The notes beneath the pieces are model-generated. The model was not told where the DNA came from and did not search any database. It worked only from the letters and a program-made list of their open reading frames with translations. The translations under genes were made by a program, and so were the position numbers. From positions 1 through 46,073 of the forward strand of contig JAFMFC010000007.1 of NCBI GenBank assembly GCA_017856375.1: a stretch of DNA of 46,073 bases. The letters run 5' to 3'. The stretch comes from Ilumatobacteraceae bacterium. Its GTDB lineage: Bacteria; Actinomycetota; Acidimicrobiia; Acidimicrobiales; Ilumatobacteraceae. Below, in pieces: positions 9,885 through 17,027 of the stretch (the stretch's first letter is position 1; every line of letters begins with the position of its first letter).

Positions 9885-10649
9885 TCAGAATGCGCGCATG
9901 CGCACCGAGAGGCAGGTGACGCATCCCTCGAGTTTGATGTACTCGGAGACGTCCACCTGAATCGTCTCGTAACCGAGACTTTCCAACAGCTCTGCGCTCT
10001 TCGGAGCATCAGCCGCCATCAATAAACGCCCGTTGTCGATGATCACGACATGAGCTCCTGATTCCTCGGGCATGGAGAGATACTTCGGAAAGACCGTGGA
10101 GTCGTCCACCGCCGGATCCCAGCCGATGATCGTGCCATCGGGCAAGGCCGTCACGGCTGATTTCAGGTGAAGCACCTTCGTCACGGGAACGACCACCACG
10201 GTGGCACCCATCGGCTCCAAGATGCTTTCCAATTGCTTGATTCCCTCTTGATTGGTGCGACCACCGAGACCGACATAGATGGTGTCGTTCACCTTGAGAA
10301 CATCGCCGCCATCGAGGGTTCCGGGAGCGACAATTCGCTCCAATCGACATCCGAAGGATGCCACCACAGGTTCTACGGCTTCGACTTCGGGCTTGCGCGC
10401 ATCGTTGCCGGGGCGGGTGATCACCGCCACATCGCGAAACATCACCACGGTGTCCTCGATGAACACGCTGTCGGCACACGAGTCGAGCTCCGGCACCTCA
10501 CGTACTTGCCAACCGACGCCACGAAGGGCGTCGACGTATGACTCCCACTGACGCCTGGCCAGATCGATGTCGACGGGTTGGCGTTCGAGATGGGTGAGCA
10601 GGCCCTCGGCCAGGCGCGAACTGGTGCGACGAACGAGAGCAACCGTCAT
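9885..10649 (-). CDS. ddaH: Dimethylarginine dimethylaminohydrolase (DDAH family)
   Basis: A 254-residue amidinotransferase-superfamily hydrolase. DDAH converts methylated arginines to citrulline plus methylamine or dimethylamine. Motifs include FIEDT (63-67), GTLDGGDVL (110-118), HLKS with catalytic His161, and EGCVTCLS with nucleophile Cys246 near the C-terminus. Arginine deiminase is excluded by the short length and motif spacing; other guanidine hydrolases of the fold remain possible. The gene starts 25 nt downstream of the tRNA-Gly 3' end on the same strand and has no clear promoter of its own, so it may be read from the tRNA promoter. It is convergent with the aldolase gene. Confidence 0.88.
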   Translation of the reverse strand: MTVALVRRTSSRLAEGLLTHLERQPVDIDLARRQWESYVDALRGVGWQVREVPELDSCADSVFIEDTVVMFRDVAVITRPGNDARKPEVEAVEPVVASFGCRLERIVAPGTLDGGDVLKVNDTIYVGLGGRTNQEGIKQLESILEPMGATVVVVPVTKVLHLKSAVTALPDGTIIGWDPAVDDSTVFPKYLSMPEESGAHVVIIDNGRLLMAADAPKSAELLESLGYETIQVDVSEYIKLEGCVTCLSVRMRAF

Positions 10650-10674
10650 CGGTTCGAAACCAGATGAACGTTCA

Positions 10675-10749
<75 letters not shown>

Positions 10750-10793
10750 AAATGGCTCTCAGATTTTACTTGACGATGTAACCCTTTGGGGCG

Positions 10794-10823
10794 TTGACCG
10801 TACGAGCATCCTTGCCCTAGTCG
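10794..10823 (+). promoter_or_regulatory. Possible promoter for the small membrane protein pair
   Basis: TTGACC (10794-10799) and TAGTCG (10818-10823) are separated by 18 nt and lie 23 nt upstream of the first ATG. The -35 box is good but the -10 box lacks the final T. Confidence 0.35.
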
Positions 10824-10846
10824 CCGTTGTCTGAAAGGGTGGACTT

Positions 10847-11041
10847 ATGAAACCGATTCAGATTCTCCGTGCCACGATCCTTCTCGCGGCAGCAGCCAGC
10901 CTCGTCTTGAGTGTGTGGCTGTTTTTCGCCAACGATGGGGCCATGGACGACAAACTCAACGGGATCTTCGTGGGCACGTGGGTGCCCTCGATCCTCGCGT
11001 TGGGTGCCTTCCTCGTCTCCTCTCAGCAGAAGAGGAGTTGA
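10847..11041 (+). CDS. Small two-helix membrane protein, unknown function
   Basis: A 64-residue protein that I do not recognise. Hydrophobic helices cover about residues 7-27 and 40-58, joined by an acidic loop (NDGAMDDKLNG). The end is basic (SSQQKRS). A Shine-Dalgarno-like AAAGGGTGG lies a few nt before the ATG. The next tiny gene starts one base after its stop, so the two are probably made together and may form one complex. Confidence 0.65.
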   Translation: MKPIQILRATILLAAAASLVLSVWLFFANDGAMDDKLNGIFVGTWVPSILALGAFLVSSQQKRS

Positions 11042-11042
11042 G

Positions 11043-11156
11043 ATGAGTCAGGGCGCACTCTTTGCCTTCGGCTGTGTGATCTTCTTCGTGGTCGCCACGG
11101 GAAGTTTCATGTATGCGATGATGACCCTTCGGGAAGCCGCCGACAAAAATCGATGA
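11043..11156 (+). CDS. 37-residue single-helix membrane peptide
   Basis: A 37-codon gene starting at ATG 11043, one base after the stop of the 64-residue gene, with an AGAGGAG ribosome site inside the end of that gene. It encodes one membrane helix (about residues 5-27, with Gly, Phe and Val) followed by a charged tail, REAADKNR. The ORF track shows it only as part of a longer 81-residue frame. The strong ribosome site, tight spacing and hairpin right after the stop support it as real. Function unknown. Confidence 0.6.
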   Translation: MSQGALFAFGCVIFFVVATGSFMYAMMTLREAADKNR

Positions 11157-11177
11157 GAGCGAGCGGTTCGCTCGCTC
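11157..11177. terminator. Hairpin between convergent genes
   Basis: A perfect 9-bp stem GAGCGAGCG/CGCTCGCTC with a GTT loop starts immediately after the 37-residue gene's stop. It ends 1 nt before the stop of the - strand ATPase gene. There is only a weak T tract, so Rho independence is uncertain. Confidence 0.65.
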
Positions 11178-11178
11178 G

Positions 11179-12159
11179 TTAGACGCGCGGGTGGTGGCAG
11201 GCGACGAACTGACCTGGGGTCACTTCGCGCAGTTGTGGCTCTTCGGCCGAGCACTTTTCGGATGCGGCAGGGCAGCGTGTGCGGAACCGACAGCCGGACG
11301 GCGGATTCATCGGTGAAGGTGGCTCGCCTTGCAGGGCTACGCCGTCACGTCGCTTCGTTGGATCGGGAAGCGGAACCGAGTCGATGAGTGCTGCGGTGTA
11401 ATGGTGCGCAGGCTTGGAGTAGATCGCATCGGGTGAACCAATCTCACACACCTTGCCGAGGTACATCACCATGATTCGTGAGCTGACGGCCTTGACCACC
11501 GCCAAGTCGTGGCTGATGAAGAGCATCGTGAGGCCGTAGCGCTCCTTCATGTCCTGCAGTAGGTTCAAAATCTGTGCTTGGATGCTCACGTCGAGTGCGC
11601 TCACCGGCTCGTCACAGATCAGCATTCGTGGTTCGAGCGCCAGGCTGCGCGCAATTGACAGGCGCTGACATTGACCACCGGAGAACTCGTACGAGTGACG
11701 CTCCAACACTTGGTCGGGCTCGAGGCCCACATTGTTGAGCAGCTCGCGAACCTTCGCCTCGCGCTCCTCATTATCGCCCTTGTTCCATACCCACAGCGGC
11801 TCGCCGATCAGGTCGCGCACCGTCATGCGCGGATCGAGCGAAGAGATGGGGTCCTGGAAGATCATCTGGATTGCGGTGCGGGCCTTGCGCAGGTCCTCGC
11901 GTTTGAGCGTCGTGAGGTCGGTCCCTTCGAAAGTGACGCTGCCTCCATCGGGTGATGGCAGTTGAAGTACTGCTTTGCCCAAAGTGGTCTTGCCACAACC
12001 GGACTCGCCCACGATGGAGAGGGTCTCGCCCTTCAAGACATCGAAGGACACATCGGAAACGGCCTTGACGACGCCGCCCGGAACCTTGAATTCAACGCGA
12101 AGATCCTTCACCGTGAGCACGGCATCGGGAGAGTTGCGCAGGTGGGCGTAACCGGTCAT
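11179..12159 (-). CDS. dppF: Peptide ABC importer ATPase (DppF/OppF type)
   Basis: A 326-residue ATPase powering uptake of peptides or similar solutes at the inner face of the membrane. It has Walker A GESGCGKT, signature LSGGQCQRLSIARSL, Walker B MLICDEPVSALD and the switch His in FISHDL. A C-terminal oligopeptide-transporter extension contains CRFRTRCP and a run of cysteines. ATG 12159 is preferred: it overlaps the upstream ATPase stop (ATGA) and has GAGGAAG 8 nt before it. The ORF track starts 32 codons earlier. It is the last gene of the first importer operon. Confidence 0.92.
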   Translation of the reverse strand: MTGYAHLRNSPDAVLTVKDLRVEFKVPGGVVKAVSDVSFDVLKGETLSIVGESGCGKTTLGKAVLQLPSPDGGSVTFEGTDLTTLKREDLRKARTAIQMIFQDPISSLDPRMTVRDLIGEPLWVWNKGDNEEREAKVRELLNNVGLEPDQVLERHSYEFSGGQCQRLSIARSLALEPRMLICDEPVSALDVSIQAQILNLLQDMKERYGLTMLFISHDLAVVKAVSSRIMVMYLGKVCEIGSPDAIYSKPAHHYTAALIDSVPLPDPTKRRDGVALQGEPPSPMNPPSGCRFRTRCPAASEKCSAEEPQLREVTPGQFVACHHPRV

Positions 12160-13148
12160 GACGACTTCCTCGCGATAGTGCTGCCGAGCGGATACCAGCA
12201 GCGATACAAGTGTCCATTGCCGGCGTCTTCGAGCTCGGGGCGATCCTGACGGCACTTGTCCTGTGCGTAGGAACAGCGGCTCGCGAAACCGCAGCCCTCG
12301 GGGCGATCGGTGGGGTTGGGGAGACGACCCTCGATCACGGGTAGACGCTTCTCCGTGGGCGCATCGATCTTCGGGATCGACTTCAGCAGTGCCTCGGTGT
12401 AGGGCATCTTCATGTTGGCGAAGAGCTCCGTTGTCGGAGCCATCTCGACGATCTCTCCCGCGTACATCACTGCCACGAAGTCGGTATTGTTGGCCACCAC
12501 GCCGAGGTCGTGGGTGACGAGCACCATCGACATCCCCAAGTCTTTGCGGAGGTCAGCCAGCAGATTGAGGATCTGCGCCTGCACGGTGACGTCGAGCGCC
12601 GTGGTGGGTTCGTCGGCAAACAGCAACTTCGGGTTGCAAGCGATCGCTGTGGCGATCATCACGCGCTGACGCATACCGCCGGAGAGCTGGTAGGGGAACT
12701 TGCGAAGAACTGCTTCAGGATCGGGAATACGCACCTTGGCCAGCAACTCAGCGCTGCGCTTCATCGCATCCTTCTTGCTCATGCCTAGACGTACGCGCAG
12801 CCCCTCGGAGATCTGGGTGCCAATCCGACGCACAGGGTTGAGGGCGGTCATCGGGTCTTGGAAGATCATCGCCATGCCGGTGCCGAAATACTCGCGCACC
12901 TGCACGCTGTCGAGTGAGGAAAGTTCCTGGCCGTCAAACATCACGGAGCCACTGCGCTCCACATTGCTGCCGCTGAGCAGACCCATCGCTGCGCGCGACA
13001 TGACCGTCTTGCCCGAGCCCGACTCGCCGACGATGCCCACGCTTGCTCCCGCGGGGATGTCGAGATTGACGCCGCGGACGGCTTCAAGTAGGCCACGCGG
13101 GGTGCGGAATCGGACGACAAGATCCTTGATGGAGAGCAGGGCGGTCAA
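12156..13148 (-). CDS. dppD: Peptide ABC importer ATPase (DppD/OppD type), TTG start
   Basis: A 330-residue ATPase, partner of DppF in a heterodimeric import motor. Visible motifs are Walker A GESGSGKT, signature [12 protein letters not shown], Walker [13 protein letters not shown] and LVTHDLG. The C-terminal oligopeptide-type extension has [15 protein letters not shown]. No ATG or GTG fits near the start of homology. A TTG at 13148 overlaps the permease stop as TTGA and is preceded by GGGAGGG at good distance, so I choose it (protein start [10 protein letters not shown], with fMet in vivo). The ORF track's ATG 51 codons upstream would read backwards into the permease gene. Confidence 0.9.
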   Translation of the reverse strand: MTALLSIKDLVVRFRTPRGLLEAVRGVNLDIPAGASVGIVGESGSGKTVMSRAAMGLLSGSNVERSGSVMFDGQELSSLDSVQVREYFGTGMAMIFQDPMTALNPVRRIGTQISEGLRVRLGMSKKDAMKRSAELLAKVRIPDPEAVLRKFPYQLSGGMRQRVMIATAIACNPKLLFADEPTTALDVTVQAQILNLLADLRKDLGMSMVLVTHDLGVVANNTDFVAVMYAGEIVEMAPTTELFANMKMPYTEALLKSIPKIDAPTEKRLPVIEGRLPNPTDRPEGCGFASRCSYAQDKCRQDRPELEDAGNGHLYRCWYPLGSTIARKSS

Positions 13149-14008
13149 ATCTTTCCCTCCCTCAAATCGAGACGCGAGCGGAGATGATCTCCCACCTGAT
13201 TGCACGCAATCACCGAGAGGGCGAGGACCGTGACGGGAACGTACATCGAATGCGGCAGGTAGGTGAACTCGCCCGCCACGCGGGCGATCATGGCCCCCCA
13301 CGACACACCGTCAACAACTCCAACTCCCAACAGTGAGAGCGAACCTTCGGCCACGATTACCACACCGATGGCGAGGAAGCCCACCGAATAAATGGCTGGT
13401 AGCACGTTCGGCACGATGTGCTTGAAGATGATGTCCTTGTCGCGCATGCCCATGCTGCGGGCCGCAACCACAAACTCGCGATTGACCCAGGCCAAAGTCG
13501 CACCACGGGCGATGCGACCGAGGATCGGGATGATCACGAAGGTAAGCGACAGCATGATGACGAAGATGCGCCGGTTGGACGAGACCGGGATAGACGGATC
13601 GGGGCTGGTAGCGAGTACCGCCACGAGGGATAGCCCGAGGACGAGATTGGGGATTGAGAGGATGATGTTGAACAGCGTGCTCACGATGCCGTCGAACCGA
13701 CCACGCACGTAGGCCGAAATGATGCCAATAGAGGAGCCGATGAGTCCGCCGACGAGCACAGAAACCAAAGAGATCATCAAGGACACTCGGGTCCCGTTGA
13801 CGACGTTCGACAGCAAGTCGTAGCCGTTCGAATCGGTGCCGAGTAGATGACCTGGCGAAAATGGTTTGACACCTGGCGCAGCAAAGTCTGCTTCTCGCGG
13901 GTCGGGCAGAGGGAGAAACGGTCCGACCACTGCCAGGATCGCGATGATGGCAAGCCAGGTCGAACAGACTTTGGTGAAGAGATCCATCCGTCGGAAGGCG
14001 CTACGCAC
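13145..14008 (-). CDS. dppC: Peptide ABC importer permease (DppC type)
   Basis: A 287-residue inner-membrane permease of the binding-protein-dependent family, with about six helices. The coupling-loop region is visible as EFVVAARSMGMRDKDIIFKHIVPNV (EAA motif, contacting the ATPases). The N-terminal DppC-type helix is followed by a periplasmic-side loop with GTDSNGYDLLS. The GTG at 14008 overlaps the end of dppB by 8 nt and has AGGGAG upstream. The in-frame ATG seven codons later is an alternative. The ORF track's 318-residue version begins inside dppB. Confidence 0.88.
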   Translation of the reverse strand: MRSAFRRMDLFTKVCSTWLAIIAILAVVGPFLPLPDPREADFAAPGVKPFSPGHLLGTDSNGYDLLSNVVNGTRVSLMISLVSVLVGGLIGSSIGIISAYVRGRFDGIVSTLFNIILSIPNLVLGLSLVAVLATSPDPSIPVSSNRRIFVIMLSLTFVIIPILGRIARGATLAWVNREFVVAARSMGMRDKDIIFKHIVPNVLPAIYSVGFLAIGVVIVAEGSLSLLGVGVVDGVSWGAMIARVAGEFTYLPHSMYVPVTVLALSVIACNQVGDHLRSRLDLREGKI

Positions 14009-14975
14009 GGCGGCGCTCCCTGGTGCGTGGATCGACAAAACCAACCGCGATGTCCGCAAGCGTATTGAACAATACGAAGCCAACCGCGAGAATCGCCACA
14101 TACGACTGCAGCGCGAAAAACTGTCGTGAGAAGATGGCTATGCCGATCTCCGAACCCAGACCGGGAATAGTGAAGAGTTGTTCAATCACGAGTGTGCCGC
14201 CCATAAGAGCACCCATATTCAGGGCAAAGCTGGTGAAGAGGGTGACGGAGCTCGGTCGCAACACATGCGAGAACAAAATACGCTTGTTGGAGAGCCCCTT
14301 GGAGACTGCCATGGTGACGTAGTCCTCGCGGAGAGTCGCAATCACATCCGCGCGCAGGAGTCGGGTGTAGGTGGCAATAAGTGGGATGGCGAGCGACGCC
14401 ACGGGCAGGATCATCGTACGAAAATGCTCGACGAGGTTTTCACCGGGCGAGACATAACCGAGGGGCGGCAGCCATGCGAGTGTGACACCGAAGAATACGG
14501 CGAGGAGCAGGCCGAAGACGAAGTTGGGAATAGAGGAGGCGGTGAACAGACCGTAGGAAATCGCCTTGTCTGAGCGCTTGCCACTGCGGTAGGCGGTGTA
14601 GATGCCGAGTGGTACGGAGACAACGAGTGCGACGACTTGGACATAAAACATCAGCTGGAGCGAGATGGGAAGTGCCGAGCCCACTTTGTCGGCGACTGGG
14701 GTGGTGCCACCGCCGGGCGACACGATCGGACCGAAGTCGCCCGCCACAAAGTCGCGGAGCCAGAGCAGGTAGAACGTGACGGGATCCTTGTCGAGCCGAA
14801 GTTCTTTCAATCGGGCTGCACGAGAAGCCTCATCAAATCCGCCCGCGTAAATCTCTGCAAGCCCAACAGGAAGGAGGCGCAACAACAGCGAGAGAAAGAG
14901 CGTGGAACCGATGACCACGACGACGGCTTGGCCCAACTGGCGCAGCACAGAACCGAGCGCTCCTAGTCGTTTCAC
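14001..14975 (-). CDS. dppB: Peptide ABC importer permease (DppB type)
   Basis: A 324-residue permease with about six membrane helices. It has the DppB-type first helix, then an external domain (VGLAEIYAGGFDEAS...), and the EAA loop DYVTMAVSKGLSNKRILFSHVLRP. It pairs with DppC to form the channel. The start codon is GTG with GGGGGTGAG just upstream. A TATCTT at 14991-14996 (- strand) 15 nt before the start could be a promoter serving dppBCDF apart from the binding-protein gene, which is cut off by a hairpin at 15031. Confidence 0.9.
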   Translation of the reverse strand: MKRLGALGSVLRQLGQAVVVVIGSTLFLSLLLRLLPVGLAEIYAGGFDEASRAARLKELRLDKDPVTFYLLWLRDFVAGDFGPIVSPGGGTTPVADKVGSALPISLQLMFYVQVVALVVSVPLGIYTAYRSGKRSDKAISYGLFTASSIPNFVFGLLLAVFFGVTLAWLPPLGYVSPGENLVEHFRTMILPVASLAIPLIATYTRLLRADVIATLREDYVTMAVSKGLSNKRILFSHVLRPSSVTLFTSFALNMGALMGGTLVIEQLFTIPGLGSEIGIAIFSRQFFALQSYVAILAVGFVLFNTLADIAVGFVDPRTRERRRA

Positions 14976-15030
14976 GTGCTCACCCCCACGAAGATATCCC
15001 CAATTCGAAGTAACCAGAGCATATATGAAA

Positions 15031-15062
15031 ATTGCCTGGGGTGGAAATCCACCCCAGGCAAT
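15031..15062 (-). terminator. Hairpin between binding protein and permease genes
   Basis: A perfect 15-bp stem ATTGCCTGGGGTGGA / TCCACCCCAGGCAAT with an AA centre, followed on the - strand by TTTCAT. It lies 22 nt after the binding-protein stop. Such hairpins usually let the binding protein accumulate while reducing read-through into the permease genes. Confidence 0.85.
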
Positions 15063-15084
15063 TAATCAACTTACTTGAGGATGA

Positions 15085-16854
15085 TTAGTTCTCGATGTAG
15101 ACGCCAGTCCAGTTGACGCCCGAGTTGGTCATCGCGCGACCACGACCGCCAGAGGCGAGCGTGAACGTGTCGAATCCCTTCATGTTGCTGGTGAAGCCAT
15201 ACACATACTGGATTGTTGGCTGCGGGAGCACCATGGCGTTTTCCTGGATGTACTTGGTGGCGGCTCGCAGTTTGTCGCGACGCGCACTGGTCGTGTCGAA
15301 CTGAGCAGCCCAAACGAGCGCGTCCTGAGTTGGATCGCTGAATCGAGCTGGGTTGATCAGACGTCCGAAACCACCGAGTAGCGGTCCCACCGCAGACTTC
15401 AGCGTGAGGTTGTTTGGAGCTGAATAGCCATTCGATTGCAGGAAGGGCAACGTGAACGACGTGCCCGTGCCCTCGAAGAGGGTGGTTGGGTACATCTGGT
15501 ACGTGTTGACCTTGCCGGATGTCGGTGGGGGGAAGGCTGTCGACGTGATGGTCGCGGTGTCCTGCGTGAGGATATTCACCGTGATGCCGGCCTTCTTCAT
15601 GATTTGGGCAAACGCCTTAGCGCTGGCCTGGGCCTCTGCCGAAGTGTCGGCCGGAAGCTGGAACGCCAGGTCCTTGCCCGTGTCCTTCTTGTAGGCGGCA
15701 ACGGCAGCCTTGGCTTTGGCCAAGTCGTAGCCGATAAAGCCCTGCTTGTTGTACATCACGTTGCGCTTGCCGACGATCGAGTCGTTAATGGTGCCCACAC
15801 ATTTGCCCTGGAAGCAGTTGCGCTGCTTGTAGAACGTCTCGCGGTCCATGGCATAAGACACGGCCAAACGGGCGTTCTTGTTGTTGAACGGCTCGATGGC
15901 GGTATTGAACATGTTCATGGCGTAGTAGTCGTCCGGGCTGGCGATCGTCTTCAAGCTCTTGTTGGCCTGAACGTTGACGATCTGCTTGATTTCACCAGCA
16001 GAGGAAAACATGGCTGCATCCAACGTGCCGGACTTGAGTCCGTTGGCACGCTGAGTGGCCTGGTTGACATACTTGAAGTTGATCGAGTTCAGGTACGGCA
16101 ATACGTTGCCGGCCTTGTCCTTGCGCCAGTAGTTCGGGTTACGCACCACGGTGACGTCGGTCTGCGAGTACTTCGAGACCATGAATGGTCCTGTGCCGCT
16201 GCCCTTGCTTACGCACTTGGATGCCGCACCTGGTGCGAGGTCTCCGCTAGAACGCATAAAGAAGCGACCCGAACCATAGAGGTACTCAGGAAGGTCGATC
16301 TGCGAGTTCCAAAGCTCGATCGCAATCGAGTCTGCGGACACCGGACGTACGTCCTTGATGTTCGCGGTGAAGGGAATTGCAGAACCGGCGGTGTGACCTA
16401 CTGCTGCTGCTCCGGCTGCCTGACCCAATTGCCCGATCACAGAAGCCAAGTAGTAGCCACGCAGTGCCTGAATGTTGAGAATCACGTTGGCGACGTCCAT
16501 GTTCGTGCCGTCGTGATACTTCACACCAGAGCGGAGTTTGATGACCCACGTCTTGTAGTCGGGGGTGGGGGTGGCTGCTGACGCAAGGTGCGGCACGATG
16601 CGGCCGTCCGAACGCTGCTCGAAGAGACCTTCGTATACGGACTTCAATACACCCAGTGCTGCGTTAGACGCGTTACCAAAGCAGAAGCCCTCCAAAGGCA
16701 AGGTGTTGAAGATGCCGACCGTGATGTCGCCACCCTGCTTGGGCGCAGCAACTTTCGCGGCACTCGACATCGAAGCCGGTACAACGGACGCCACCAGCGA
16801 GAGGGCCGCGATCGCGGCAATCTTGCGGGAAGCACCCTTGAACGGATGTTTCAT
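15085..16854 (-). CDS. Peptide/solute-binding protein of ABC importer (SBP family 5)
   Basis: A 589-residue extracytoplasmic binding protein that captures peptides or related solutes and feeds the DppBCDF channel. The N-terminus is a Sec signal peptide: a basic start (KHPFKGASRK), a hydrophobic core (IAAIAALSLVASVV) and a likely cleavage after SSA near residue 32. No lipobox cysteine is present, so it would not be lipid-anchored. Family 5 hallmarks include GGDITVGIF, YEGLFEQ, KLRSGVKYHDGT and GTGPFMVSKY. ATG 16854 has GGGGGAAAG in front and gives the best signal peptide; the ORF track starts four codons earlier. It is first in its operon, behind a good promoter. Confidence 0.9.
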   Translation of the reverse strand: MKHPFKGASRKIAAIAALSLVASVVPASMSSAAKVAAPKQGGDITVGIFNTLPLEGFCFGNASNAALGVLKSVYEGLFEQRSDGRIVPHLASAATPTPDYKTWVIKLRSGVKYHDGTNMDVANVILNIQALRGYYLASVIGQLGQAAGAAAVGHTAGSAIPFTANIKDVRPVSADSIAIELWNSQIDLPEYLYGSGRFFMRSSGDLAPGAASKCVSKGSGTGPFMVSKYSQTDVTVVRNPNYWRKDKAGNVLPYLNSINFKYVNQATQRANGLKSGTLDAAMFSSAGEIKQIVNVQANKSLKTIASPDDYYAMNMFNTAIEPFNNKNARLAVSYAMDRETFYKQRNCFQGKCVGTINDSIVGKRNVMYNKQGFIGYDLAKAKAAVAAYKKDTGKDLAFQLPADTSAEAQASAKAFAQIMKKAGITVNILTQDTATITSTAFPPPTSGKVNTYQMYPTTLFEGTGTSFTLPFLQSNGYSAPNNLTLKSAVGPLLGGFGRLINPARFSDPTQDALVWAAQFDTTSARRDKLRAATKYIQENAMVLPQPTIQYVYGFTSNMKGFDTFTLASGGRGRAMTNSGVNWTGVYIEN

Positions 16855-16908
16855 TCTTTCCCCCATTGTGTTGCGGAAGCCCCACTGGCCCCCTGTTGAA
16901 TTGCATTC

Positions 16909-16937
16909 AGCCTATGGGTGTCTCTCGGAAGCGTCAA
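16909..16937 (-). promoter_or_regulatory. Strong promoter for the first importer operon
   Basis: On the - strand TTGACG (16937-16932) and TAGGCT (16914-16909) are 17 nt apart, about 54 nt before the binding-protein ATG. Both boxes are close to the housekeeping sigma consensus, and the mRNA leader carries a Shine-Dalgarno sequence. Confidence 0.75.
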
Positions 16938-16997
16938 GACGGATGTTGCCTTAATTGAGCCCTTGAGAGAGGTTTCTCAAACGCTTACTCTGATGGA

Positions 16998-17027
16998 GGG
17001 TAAACCTAGCGAGCGCTAGGTTTACCC
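16998..17027 (-). terminator. Hairpin overlapping the stop codon of the fused ATPase gene
   Basis: A perfect 14-bp inverted repeat, GGGTAAACCTAGCG / CGCTAGGTTTACCC, with a 2-nt centre. The TAA stop of the upstream gene (17024-17022 on the - strand) lies inside one arm. There is no U tract after it, so it may work as an mRNA 3' stabiliser or a poor terminator. Confidence 0.6.

Noticed and set aside
15436-16581. 381-residue + strand ORF
   Set aside because: It is a mirror frame of the binding-protein gene at 15085-16854, whose homology is clear; the translated ORF has no recognisable domain.
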